Positions 1 through 5,538 of a stretch of DNA of 6,335 bases are shown here, one piece after another (the stretch's first letter is position 1; every line of letters begins with the position of its first letter). The DNA comes from an uncultured Collinsella sp. GTDB lineage: Bacteria > Actinomycetota > Coriobacteriia > Coriobacteriales > Coriobacteriaceae. The stretch lies in NCBI GenBank assembly GCA_902464645.1, contig CABQKL010000100.1, forward strand, positions 1-6,335. Direction: 5' to 3'. Below the pieces are notes generated by a model. The model did no database searches. It saw nothing but the letters and a program-made list of their open reading frames with translations, and was not told where the DNA came from. A program made the translations under genes and the position numbers.

Positions 1-116
1 ATCGCTTGTTTTTTGCGTTCTAGCATACACTACCTGCCTGACTGATAAATCAACCGTTTACCGGACAATATCGACCGCTCACCCGTATATCCTTGTTGCT
101 CTTCCAAAAATGTCTT

Positions 117-153
117 ACGTTGTCATTAACGAAATGACAACGTTGTCATTTCG
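117..153. promoter_or_regulatory. Double overlapping palindromic operator upstream of lacE
   Basis: Three copies of the half-site ACGTTGTCATT or its complement lie at 117-127, 133-143 (inverted) and 140-150. They form two overlapping dyads. One, at 117-143, has perfect 11-bp arms around a 5-bp spacer. The other, at 130-153, is a perfect 24-bp palindrome with a central CG. The core TGACAACGTTGTCA has the CG-centred form typical of LacI-family operators and differs at one position from the usual CcpA cre consensus. The second palindrome covers the promoter -35 box, so a bound repressor would block RNA polymerase. The binding protein is not identified; the only regulator gene in the window is of the DeoR family, which usually uses other operator shapes. 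No gene is seen in positions 1-254. Confidence 0.75.
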
Positions 154-171
154 CAATGCCTTCCTTATACA
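143..171 (+). promoter_or_regulatory. Promoter of the lacEG operon
   Basis: The -35 box TTGTCA (143-148) and the -10 box TATACA (166-171) are separated by exactly 17 bp, which predicts a transcription start near 178 and an untranslated leader of about 77 nt before lacE. The -35 box is part of the 24-bp palindrome at 130-153. The -10 box lies at the centre of another inverted repeat (159-177). This is the only good sigma-70-type promoter seen ahead of lacE. Confidence 0.65.
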
Positions 172-177
172 GGAAGG
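159..177. repeat. Perfect inverted repeat centred on the lacE -10 box
   Basis: Arms CCTTCCT (159-165) and AGGAAGG (171-177) are perfectly complementary around the 5-bp spacer TATAC, which forms most of the -10 box. The predicted transcription start lies at or just after its right end, so it would act as DNA rather than as an RNA hairpin. It may be a second regulator site, or chance. Confidence 0.45.
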
Positions 178-254
178 TTTCCGGGCAGTCCTGACCATCC
201 ATCGACGACCAGTTCCATCCACATGCATCGCGCATCGAGCAGCAAAGGAGCTCT

Positions 255-2033
255 ATGGACGCCATCGTAAAGATGCTCGAAAAGCATCAACCGTTCTTTG
301 AGAAGATCTCGAGGAACGTCTACCTCCAGGCCATTAAGGACGGATTCCTTGGGTGCATGCCCATCGTCCTCACCTCTTCGATCTTCCTGCTGATTGCCAC
401 CCTTCCTGGCGTAGTTGGCATCACGCTGCCCCAGCCGCTCATCGACTGGTGCAACAAGCTGTACAACTTCACCATGGGCGTCATGGGCATCATGGTCGCC
501 GGCACCACTGCCAAGAACTTTACGGCTTCCATGAACCGTCGCATGCCCGCCGGCAAAGTGCTCAACGACGGCTCCACCATGGTTGCCGCCCAGTGCAGCA
601 TGCTGCTGCTCGCTGTTACGCAGTTCACCACCAAGCTCGACGGCTCCGAGCTTTCGGTCTTCGATTGCACCAGCATGGGCACGCGCGGTCTGTTCTCGGC
701 CTATATCGCCGCGTTCATTACGGTGTGGGTCTATAAATTCTGCGTCTCGCGCGATCTGACCATTAAGCTGCCCAAGGAGGTCCCGGGCGCCATCGCTCAG
801 AACTTCCGTGACATCATCCCCTTCGGTGGCGCTGTCATCATCTGCGGCATCATCGATATCGTCGTGCGCAACCTCATGGGTGTTCCGTTCTCTGAGCTGC
901 TTATTAAACTGCTTTCCCCGCTCTTTACCGCTGCAGAAACCTATCCTGGCCTTATCCTTATCCAGGCAGCCACCGCGTTCTTCTGGTTCATCGGCGTCCA
1001 CGGCCCCTCGATCGTCCAGCCGGGCATCGACCCCATCCGTCTTGCCAACCAGGCCGAGAACCTGCAGGTTCTGCTGGCAGGCGGCCACCCCGCCCACTCC
1101 CTCACCTTTAACATGTCGCTCGTGGGTGAGTTCGGCGGCACCGGCGCCACGTTCATCGTGCCGCTTCTGCTGATTCTCTTTATGAAGTCCAAGCAGCTCA
1201 AAGCCGTCGGTAAGGCCTCGATTGTTCCTGTTGCCTTTGCTGTCAACGAGCCGCTGCTCTTTGGCGCGCCGATGATCCTTAACCCCTACATGCTCATCCC
1301 CTTTGTTGCCGCCGGCTGCGTCAACGTGAGTGTTGCCAAGTTCTTTATCGATAACGTGGGCATGAACGGCTTCTCCTTCGTGGTGCCTTGGGCTACCCCT
1401 GCCCCCATCGGCATCTTCATCACCACGAACTTCCAGCTTATTGCCCTGGTATTTGTCGCGATCATCATCTTGCTGGACGCCATCATCTACCTGCCGTTCT
1501 TGAAGGCATACGATAAGCTGCTCTGCGACCAGGAGGCCGAGCGCGCCGCCGAGCTGGGTCTTGAGTCCGATGGTGCTGCCGTCATCGCCCCCAACGCCTC
1601 TGCGCCCGCTGTCGAGCAGACTACCGCTTCCGTCGAGACGACCGCCGCTGCTACCGACAGCAAGCCTGTCGCCGATCAGCCCGAGCCTGCCGCCGACGCA
1701 TCCGCCAAGAAGGATGTCGACGGCCTGAAGGTCCTCGTCCTGTGCGCCGGCGCCGGCACCTCTGCCATGCTTGCCAACGCCATCAAGGAAGGTGCCGCAC
1801 AGACCGGAGAGAATATTGCTTCCTCCGCAGGCGCCTATGGTCAGCACACTGCCATCATGGATCAGTACGACGTTATCGTGCTTGCCCCGCAGGTCCGTAG
1901 CTACTACAACGACATGAAGGCCGACACCGATCGTCTGGGCATTAAGCTGCTCGCCCCGCGCGGTAAGGAATATATCGACCTTACCCGTGACCCCGCTGGC
2001 GCCATCAAGTGGCTCCGCGAGAACCTCGACTAG
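255..2033 (+). CDS. lacE: PTS lactose-specific EIICB component (lactose permease/phosphotransferase)
   Basis: This membrane permease takes up lactose and phosphorylates it at C6 using phosphate passed from an EIIA protein. The 592-aa product reads as a full LacE. It opens with a short amphipathic start (EKHQPFFEKISRNVYLQAI), followed by a hydrophobic multi-span EIIC domain to about residue 420. A linker rich in Ala, Thr, Pro and Glu (about 425-488) leads to a cytoplasmic EIIB domain (about 490-592). Visible family motifs are GTTAKNFT, FFWFIGVHGPSIV with His249, and VNEPLLFGAP with Glu332; His and Glu at these places contact the sugar in the related ChbC structure. Cys497 in LVLCAGAGTSAMLAN is the phosphorylated EIIB cysteine. 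The start follows AAAGGAG (244-250). The EIIA partner LacF is not in the window. Lactose is preferred over cellobiose or other beta-galactosides because of the adjacent lacG and the fused IICB layout, but substrate range is inferred. Confidence 0.93.
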   Translation: MDAIVKMLEKHQPFFEKISRNVYLQAIKDGFLGCMPIVLTSSIFLLIATLPGVVGITLPQPLIDWCNKLYNFTMGVMGIMVAGTTAKNFTASMNRRMPAGKVLNDGSTMVAAQCSMLLLAVTQFTTKLDGSELSVFDCTSMGTRGLFSAYIAAFITVWVYKFCVSRDLTIKLPKEVPGAIAQNFRDIIPFGGAVIICGIIDIVVRNLMGVPFSELLIKLLSPLFTAAETYPGLILIQAATAFFWFIGVHGPSIVQPGIDPIRLANQAENLQVLLAGGHPAHSLTFNMSLVGEFGGTGATFIVPLLLILFMKSKQLKAVGKASIVPVAFAVNEPLLFGAPMILNPYMLIPFVAAGCVNVSVAKFFIDNVGMNGFSFVVPWATPAPIGIFITTNFQLIALVFVAIIILLDAIIYLPFLKAYDKLLCDQEAERAAELGLESDGAAVIAPNASAPAVEQTTASVETTAAATDSKPVADQPEPAADASAKKDVDGLKVLVLCAGAGTSAMLANAIKEGAAQTGENIASSAGAYGQHTAIMDQYDVIVLAPQVRSYYNDMKADTDRLGIKLLAPRGKEYIDLTRDPAGAIKWLRENLD

Positions 2034-2048
2034 TTACCTCCCTCTGTT

Positions 2049-2075
2049 GGTGCCCGAATCCCCAGTTCGGGCACC
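2049..2075 (+). other. Intercistronic hairpin between lacE and lacG
   Basis: A perfect 10-bp stem, GGTGCCCGAA (2049-2058) with TTCGGGCACC (2066-2075), closes a 7-nt loop. It begins 15 nt after the lacE stop and ends well before the lacG ribosome-binding site. No run of T follows, only TCTCCCTATT, so it is not a convincing full terminator. It more likely protects the 3' end of lacE mRNA, marks a processing site, or causes partial attenuation that sets the LacE to LacG ratio. Confidence 0.6.
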
Positions 2076-2109
2076 TCTCCCTATTCGTATCCCACAGAAA
2101 GGATGACTC

Positions 2110-3531
2110 ATGACCAACCCCATGCAGTTCCCCGACGGCTTTGTATTTGGCGGCGCCACCGCCGCTTACCAGGTTGAGGGCGAGACCCGCACGCACGGCA
2201 AGGGCAAAGTGCCCTGGGACGATTTCCTGGCTGCTCAGGGTCGCTTCTCCCCCGACCCCGCAAGCGATTTCTACAACAAGTATCCGGTCGATATCGACCT
2301 GTGCCAGCGTTTCGGCATTAACGGTATTCGTGTCTCCATCGCTTGGAGCCGTATCTTCCCCAGTGGCACCGGCGAGATTAACCCCGAGGGCGTCGCTTTC
2401 TATCACGAGCTTTTCGCCACTTGCAACAAAGCTGGCGTTATCCCCTATGTCACGCTCGATCACTTTGACACGCCCGAGGCCTTTTACCAGAACGGCGGCG
2501 AGGGCTTCCTGACGCGCACGACGATCGACGCCTTTGTCGAGTACGCCAAGTTCTGCTTTGCCGAGTTCACCGAGGTCAAGCACTGGTTTACCTTTAACGA
2601 GATTCCCGCAACCGCCGAGGGCAGCTTTATCGTCGGCAACTGGCCGCACGGCGAGAAGTACCGCCTGGACAAGGCCTTCCAGCTCATGCACAACATGATG
2701 GTGGCCCACGCCAAGGCTGTCGTCGCCTTCCATGAGGGCGGCTTTGAGGGCGAGATCGGCATTGTCCAGAACCTGGAGCCCAAGTATCCCCTCGACCCCA
2801 ACAACGCCGCCGACTGTGAGGCAGCTCGCATGGCCGACGTCATCAACAACCGCTGGGTACTCGACGCCACCTTCCGCGGCCACTATGCAGCCGACACCAT
2901 GGAGGCTGCGACCAAGCTGGCCCATATCGCCGGCGGCGAGCTCGACGTCCGTGACGAGGACATCGCCGCGCTGACCGCCGCGCTCCCCTACAACGACTGC
3001 CTGGGCGTCAACACCTACAAGTGTCAGTTCCTGCGTGCCGCCGAGGGCGAAAACGACATCAACCACAATGGCACTGGCGACAAGGGCTCCTCGCGCTGGT
3101 TCCTCAAGGGCGTTGGTGAGTCATGCGTGCGCGAGGGCGTACCCACCACCGATTGGGACTGGATTATCTATCCCGAGGGCCTGTACGATCTGCTGCTCCG
3201 TATTAAGAACGATTACCCCAACTATAAGAAGATCTACATCACCGAGAACGGCATGGGCTATAAGGACGACTTCGAGGACGGCTTTATCGACGACGCCCCT
3301 CGCATCGACTACATGCGTCAGCATCTCGCGTGGATCCTCAAGGCAATCGACGGCGGCGTGAACGTCGACGGCTACTTTGTGTGGTCGCTGCAGGACCAGT
3401 TCTCCTGGACCAACGGCTATAACAAGCGCTACGGCCTGTTCTACATCGACTTTGAGACCCAGAAGCGCTATCCCAAGGCGAGCGCGTACTGGTACAAGAA
3501 CGTCGCGGAGACCGGCCTGCTCATGGCCTAA
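2110..3531 (+). CDS. lacG: 6-phospho-beta-galactosidase, GH1 family
   Basis: This cytoplasmic glycosidase hydrolyses lactose-6-phosphate to D-galactose-6-phosphate and glucose. Its 473 aa match the usual length of about 470. The GH1 N-terminal signature FVFGGATAAYQVEG is at residues 11-24. The acid/base Glu164 lies in WFTFNEI and the nucleophile Glu379 in YITENGMG. The C-terminal stretch FSWTNGYNKRYG carries Ser432, Lys439 and Tyr441, which match the phosphate-binding Ser428, Lys435 and Tyr437 of lactococcal LacG. Trp433 matches its Trp429, which favours galactosides; 6-phospho-beta-glucosidases usually have a small residue there. All five residues are offset from the lactococcal numbering by exactly four, which supports a colinear orthologue. 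The gene follows lacE after 76 bp, has its own ribosome-binding site (AAAGGA, 2098-2103), and ends at a strong terminator, so the pair forms a two-gene operon. Confidence 0.95.
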   Translation: MTNPMQFPDGFVFGGATAAYQVEGETRTHGKGKVPWDDFLAAQGRFSPDPASDFYNKYPVDIDLCQRFGINGIRVSIAWSRIFPSGTGEINPEGVAFYHELFATCNKAGVIPYVTLDHFDTPEAFYQNGGEGFLTRTTIDAFVEYAKFCFAEFTEVKHWFTFNEIPATAEGSFIVGNWPHGEKYRLDKAFQLMHNMMVAHAKAVVAFHEGGFEGEIGIVQNLEPKYPLDPNNAADCEAARMADVINNRWVLDATFRGHYAADTMEAATKLAHIAGGELDVRDEDIAALTAALPYNDCLGVNTYKCQFLRAAEGENDINHNGTGDKGSSRWFLKGVGESCVREGVPTTDWDWIIYPEGLYDLLLRIKNDYPNYKKIYITENGMGYKDDFEDGFIDDAPRIDYMRQHLAWILKAIDGGVNVDGYFVWSLQDQFSWTNGYNKRYGLFYIDFETQKRYPKASAYWYKNVAETGLLMA

Positions 3532-3555
3532 CTTTTGCCGCATACCCCCTGTCGC

Positions 3556-3601
3556 CCGCATGCGAATCCCTCCACGGGTTCGCATGCGGCCTTTTTTGTT
3601 T
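3556..3601 (+). terminator. Intrinsic terminator of the lacEG operon
   Basis: An 11-bp perfect stem, CCGCATGCGAA (3556-3566) with TTCGCATGCGG (3579-3589), can be extended inward by a CCC/GGG pairing past one bulged T. It is followed by CC and then six T residues (3592-3597) and further T-rich sequence. It starts 24 nt after the lacG stop and ends the operon. Confidence 0.9.
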
Positions 3602-3850
3602 TGGCTCGGCCCGAGCAGGCCGTTTGTCTCGATCTGTAACATCTAGCAGGGATTTTTGGTCCTACCTGTTACAGATCAAGACAAACGCGCGGCCCGAACT
3701 TGAAAATCTCAATCTGTAACACGTAGCCCGTTTTTTCACGTCTACCTGTTACAGATCGAGACAAACGGGTAGCCCGAAGCAGAATATCTCGATCTGTAAC
3801 ATCTAACCCGGTTTTCTACTCCCAACTGTTACAGATTGAGATAATTCGAC
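3602..3850. repeat. Alternating inverted-repeat array, three 80-bp units
   Basis: Six copies of a 15-bp element (consensus TCTCGATCTGTAACA) occur in strictly alternating orientation: forward at 3627-3641, 3707-3721 and 3787-3801, inverted at 3667-3681, 3747-3761 and 3827-3841. Every gap between neighbours is exactly 25 bp, so the pitch is 40 bp and the unit 80 bp. Each forward/inverted pair can form a long hairpin; in unit 1 the arms extend to 21 bp (3621-3641 with 3667-3687) with one mismatch. The 25-bp loops resemble each other loosely (TA..CCCG..TTTT....C.AC), and the two linkers share CAAACG and CCCGAA, so the 80-bp unit appears to have duplicated and then drifted under pressure on the arms. 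A 13-bp palindrome, GCTCGG-C-CCGAGC (3604-3616), lies at the left edge. There is no supported gene in 3532-3908. It could be a REP-like extragenic repeat, a multi-site operator or a structured RNA. Confidence 0.85.
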
Positions 3851-3873
3851 GACGCCGACGTTTTAATATACCG

Positions 3874-3885
3874 TGGTACAATTGT
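3874..3885 (+). promoter_or_regulatory. Extended -10 promoter and small palindrome before the TA operon
   Basis: TG-G-TACAAT (3874-3882) is an extended -10 element; no good -35 box is seen about 17 bp upstream. The predicted start near 3889 gives a short leader with ribosome-binding site AAAGGAGGT (3896-3904). The perfect 8-bp palindrome ACAATTGT (3878-3885) overlaps the -10 box. Phd/YefM antitoxins usually repress their own promoter at such sites, so it is a candidate autoregulatory operator; that role is inferred. Confidence 0.5.
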
Positions 3886-3908
3886 GTCCCAACGCAAAGG
3901 AGGTACCC

Positions 3909-4175
3909 ATGTCAGCTTGTGTGCCCGTCCGAGATATGAAGGACACTGCTGCATTCACCACGCTTGTTGAGTCTGAGCGCGACGTCACCGTAACTAAGAA
4001 CGGCTACGAGGCCATGCACTGCATCAGCAGCGACCAGTATCGCCTCATGCAAGAAGAAATCGCCAAGGCAAAACTGCTGTCTCGTATGATGTTGGCAGAA
4101 GACGAAATATCGCAAGGCGACTACAGCGACTACGAATCCTTCGCGGCTTCGATACGAGACAAATATGACCTATAA
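3909..4175 (+). CDS. Type II antitoxin, Phd/YefM-like
   Basis: This small 88-aa protein probably binds and neutralises the toxin encoded directly downstream and represses the shared promoter. The N-terminal half has the Phd/YefM pattern: VPVRDMKDTAAFTTLVESE (5-23), then a beta-turn stretch VTVTKNGYEAMHCIS (26-40) in which T-K-N-G-Y is the family hallmark. The C-terminal part is charged and helical (EEIAKAKLL through RDKYDL), as expected for the toxin-wrapping tail. The ATG at 3909 is chosen because AAAGGAGGT sits 4 nt upstream; an in-frame GTG at 3873 would place the start inside the promoter. Its last 11 nt overlap the toxin gene, a typical TA arrangement. The family call is by motif and context. 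Confidence 0.82.
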   Translation: MSACVPVRDMKDTAAFTTLVESERDVTVTKNGYEAMHCISSDQYRLMQEEIAKAKLLSRMMLAEDEISQGDYSDYESFAASIRDKYDL

Positions 4176-4470
4176 CGTCGTAATCCTCAGAAGCGCGCGA
4201 TATGAGTACGAGAGTATTGTCGGATACCTTGCTCAAATCCTCAAGAATCCGCGTGCAGCAGGCAACTTTGTCGCTGAGTTTGAATATCAGCTTGACCTGC
4301 TTCGCGAGCAGCCGCTTTTACGCCCCCTCTCGCACATGCAAGAGCTGGCGGCACGTAATTACCGATCGTTTCCCGTCAACAACTACGTGTGTCTATACAA
4401 GTTTGAGCACGAAACAATCTATATCGCCCACATCTTTCATCAGTCACAGGACTACGCCCGCCTGGTCTAG
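4165..4470 (+). CDS. Type II toxin, RelE/ParE family
   Basis: The 101-aa product has the RelE/ParE layout: an N-terminal strand (YNVVILRSA), two helices (about 12-48, including NPRAAGNFVAEFEYQLDLL), and a C-terminal sheet with RNYRSFPVNNYVCLYKF (64-80) and IYIAHIFHQSQDY (85-97). The pattern R-x-F-P-x-x-N-Y followed by an I-x-x-I-x-H-x-x-x-D-Y ending is characteristic of the ParE/plasmid-stabilisation branch. Members either cut mRNA at the ribosome (RelE) or poison DNA gyrase (ParE); which applies here cannot be read from the sequence, though the resemblance is closer to ParE. The start ATG lies inside the antitoxin gene (11-nt overlap), with no strong ribosome-binding site of its own, so translation is probably coupled. 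The length is normal and no damage is seen. Confidence 0.82.
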   Translation: MTYNVVILRSARYEYESIVGYLAQILKNPRAAGNFVAEFEYQLDLLREQPLLRPLSHMQELAARNYRSFPVNNYVCLYKFEHETIYIAHIFHQSQDYARLV

Positions 4471-4568
4471 CCCACAAGCTGAATACTTGGCCCGAGCGCA
4501 TTTGCGTGTCATTGTGAAGCGATAATCCCCGCGCCGGCAGGGGGCAGAAGTATCGTCTGCAGCGCTAG

Positions 4569-5333
4569 CTAGCAGATGACCTGCGTGTGTTCCTCGATGG
4601 CGGCGCGGTCCTCAGCGGTAATACTCGGCTCGCATACTACAGCGTCCAGGTTGTCCAGGCGGCAGAAGGTGTAAAAGTCGCGCTTGCCGATCTTGCTGGA
4701 GTCGGCGATCAGATAGCGCGAGTCTGCCTTGCTAAAAGCGAGCTGCTGGATACGGCCCTCGTCCATGTTGGACGTAGACACGTCGCCATCCAGAATGCCG
4801 TTGGCGCCGATAAACGCCGCATCGATGCCCAGCGCGCGCAGGGTATCCTCGGCCGTTGGTCCCACAAAAGCGGCGGTGCGGCGACGGTACATACCGCCCA
4901 CGAGGCACAGGTCGCAGTCTTCGCGCGCCTCGAGCAGGTTAAACACCGAAAGCGAATTGGTCACGATACGCAGGCGAAACGCTGGCAGCATCGAGGCCAT
5001 CTTCTCAACCGTGGTGCCCGTACCCAAAAAGATGGTCGAGCCTTCCTCGATAAGCTCCACAGCACGGCGCGCAATCTGCAGCTTTTCCTCGGCATGCTTA
5101 GTGCGCTTTTCGCTGTGCGAATACTCATGGCGCAACATAGCGTGTGGACGACCTTGCGCACTACGGGCGCCGCCGTGCACGCGCTCGATCTCGCCTAGGC
5201 TCGCAAGCTCCTCAAGATCGCGTCGAATCGTCATATCCGAGACGCCTAACGCATCGGAAATCTCTTTAACCGAGACCGTTCCCTGTTCCTCGAGCAGCTG
5301 CCGAACCTTATCCTGTCGCTCCGCTTTAATCAC
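4569..5333 (-). CDS. DeoR-family transcriptional repressor (LacR-like)
   Basis: This 254-aa cytoplasmic regulator has an N-terminal DeoR helix-turn-helix (about residues 6-57, with recognition segment SDMTIRRDLEEL at 32-43) and the family hallmark ERVHGGA (50-56). The C-terminal part is a sugar-phosphate sensing domain with FLGTGTT (102-108), VTNSL (124-128), LVGGMY (144-149) and DSSK (211-214). Such proteins usually repress sugar operons until a phosphosugar binds; in LacR the inducer is tagatose-6-phosphate. The GTG at 5333 is preferred over the GTG at 5360: a GAGGA ribosome-binding site lies 6 nt before it, and the resulting start MIKAERQDKVRQLLEEQG is the standard DeoR opening. It is divergent from galM and convergent with the TA operon. 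Its target genes and exact inducer are inferred; other DeoR types such as fructose or galactitol regulators are possible. Confidence 0.88.
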   Translation of the reverse strand: MIKAERQDKVRQLLEEQGTVSVKEISDALGVSDMTIRRDLEELASLGEIERVHGGARSAQGRPHAMLRHEYSHSEKRTKHAEEKLQIARRAVELIEEGSTIFLGTGTTVEKMASMLPAFRLRIVTNSLSVFNLLEAREDCDLCLVGGMYRRRTAAFVGPTAEDTLRALGIDAAFIGANGILDGDVSTSNMDEGRIQQLAFSKADSRYLIADSSKIGKRDFYTFCRLDNLDAVVCEPSITAEDRAAIEEHTQVIC

Positions 5334-5339
5334 GATGAG

Positions 5340-5344
5340 TCCTC
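5340..5344 (-). promoter_or_regulatory. Ribosome-binding site deciding the DeoR start
   Basis: On the - strand GAGGA lies 6 nt before the GTG at 5333, an ideal spacing. No comparable purine-rich site precedes the upstream in-frame GTG at 5360, whose upstream bases read TGTTTGAATTGAC. This supports the 254-aa form of the regulator. Confidence 0.65.
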
Positions 5345-5369
5345 GCTGTTCCACGCTCACGTCAATTCA

Positions 5370-5384
5370 AACAATAACGAACAA
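5370..5384. promoter_or_regulatory. Candidate DeoR operator, AACAA direct repeats
   Basis: AACAA occurs at 5370-5374 and again at 5380-5384, exactly one helical turn apart, flanked by CAATT (5363-5367) and AATTG (5384-5388). A/T-rich tandem repeats containing AACAA or TTGTT are typical of DeoR-family operators. It lies just downstream of the regulator's own -10 box, a position suited to autorepression. This is pattern-based inference. Confidence 0.35.
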
Positions 5385-5393
5385 ATTGTATCA
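5385..5393 (-). promoter_or_regulatory. Extended -10 promoter of the DeoR regulator
   Basis: On the - strand TGATACAAT (5393 to 5385) is a TGn-extended -10 element. A TTGACG at 5409-5404 is only 13 bp upstream, too close to be a normal -35 box. The predicted start near 5378 leaves about 45 nt of leader before the GTG at 5333. Confidence 0.5.
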
Positions 5394-5455
5394 GACCCGC
5401 GCGCGTCAAAAATGAACGCCCGCACAGCTCTAATCATCACTTTTTTGAGAAAAAT

Positions 5456-5486
5456 ACCCCCTGCTTTAGTGGGGTGTAGTGATAAT
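5456..5486 (+). promoter_or_regulatory. Hairpin and possible -10 box upstream of galM
   Basis: ACCCC (5456-5460) and GGGGT (5471-5475) form a 5-bp inverted repeat with a 10-nt gap, followed by GATAAT (5481-5486), a near-consensus -10 box about 53 nt before the galM start. No -35 box at a standard distance was found; TTGAGA at 5445-5450 is 30 bp away. The inverted repeat falls where a -35 box would be, so it may be a regulator site. The call is weak. Confidence 0.3.
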
Positions 5487-5538
5487 CTCGCCTGTTCGCG
5501 CTACAGTTTGTCGGAAATACCTCGATGTTAGGAACCAA

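Noticed and set aside
165..1847. Long open frame of 560 codons on the - strand opposite lacE
   Set aside because: Its product is low in complexity (Gly, Asp, His and Arg-rich) with no family motif. It arises from the strong codon bias of lacE, which has convincing catalytic motifs along its whole length.
2005..3066. Open frame of 353 codons on the - strand opposite lacG
   Set aside because: It is a shadow of a highly biased GC-rich gene; no start signal or recognisable domain is visible, and lacG is certain.
3602..3850. CRISPR array
   Set aside because: Repeats are only 15 bp, alternate in orientation, and the 25-bp gaps are related to each other rather than unique; no cas gene is present.
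3602..4470. Type III toxin-antitoxin system with an RNA repeat antitoxin
   Set aside because: Repeats upstream of a toxin recall ToxIN, but the units are inverted rather than direct, a promoter lies between them and the genes, and a clear Phd-like protein antitoxin precedes the toxin.
4527..4560. Terminator between the converging toxin and DeoR genes
   Set aside because: Short inverted repeats exist (CCCC/GGGG, GCAGA/TCTGC), but stems are only 4-5 bp and no T run follows on either strand.
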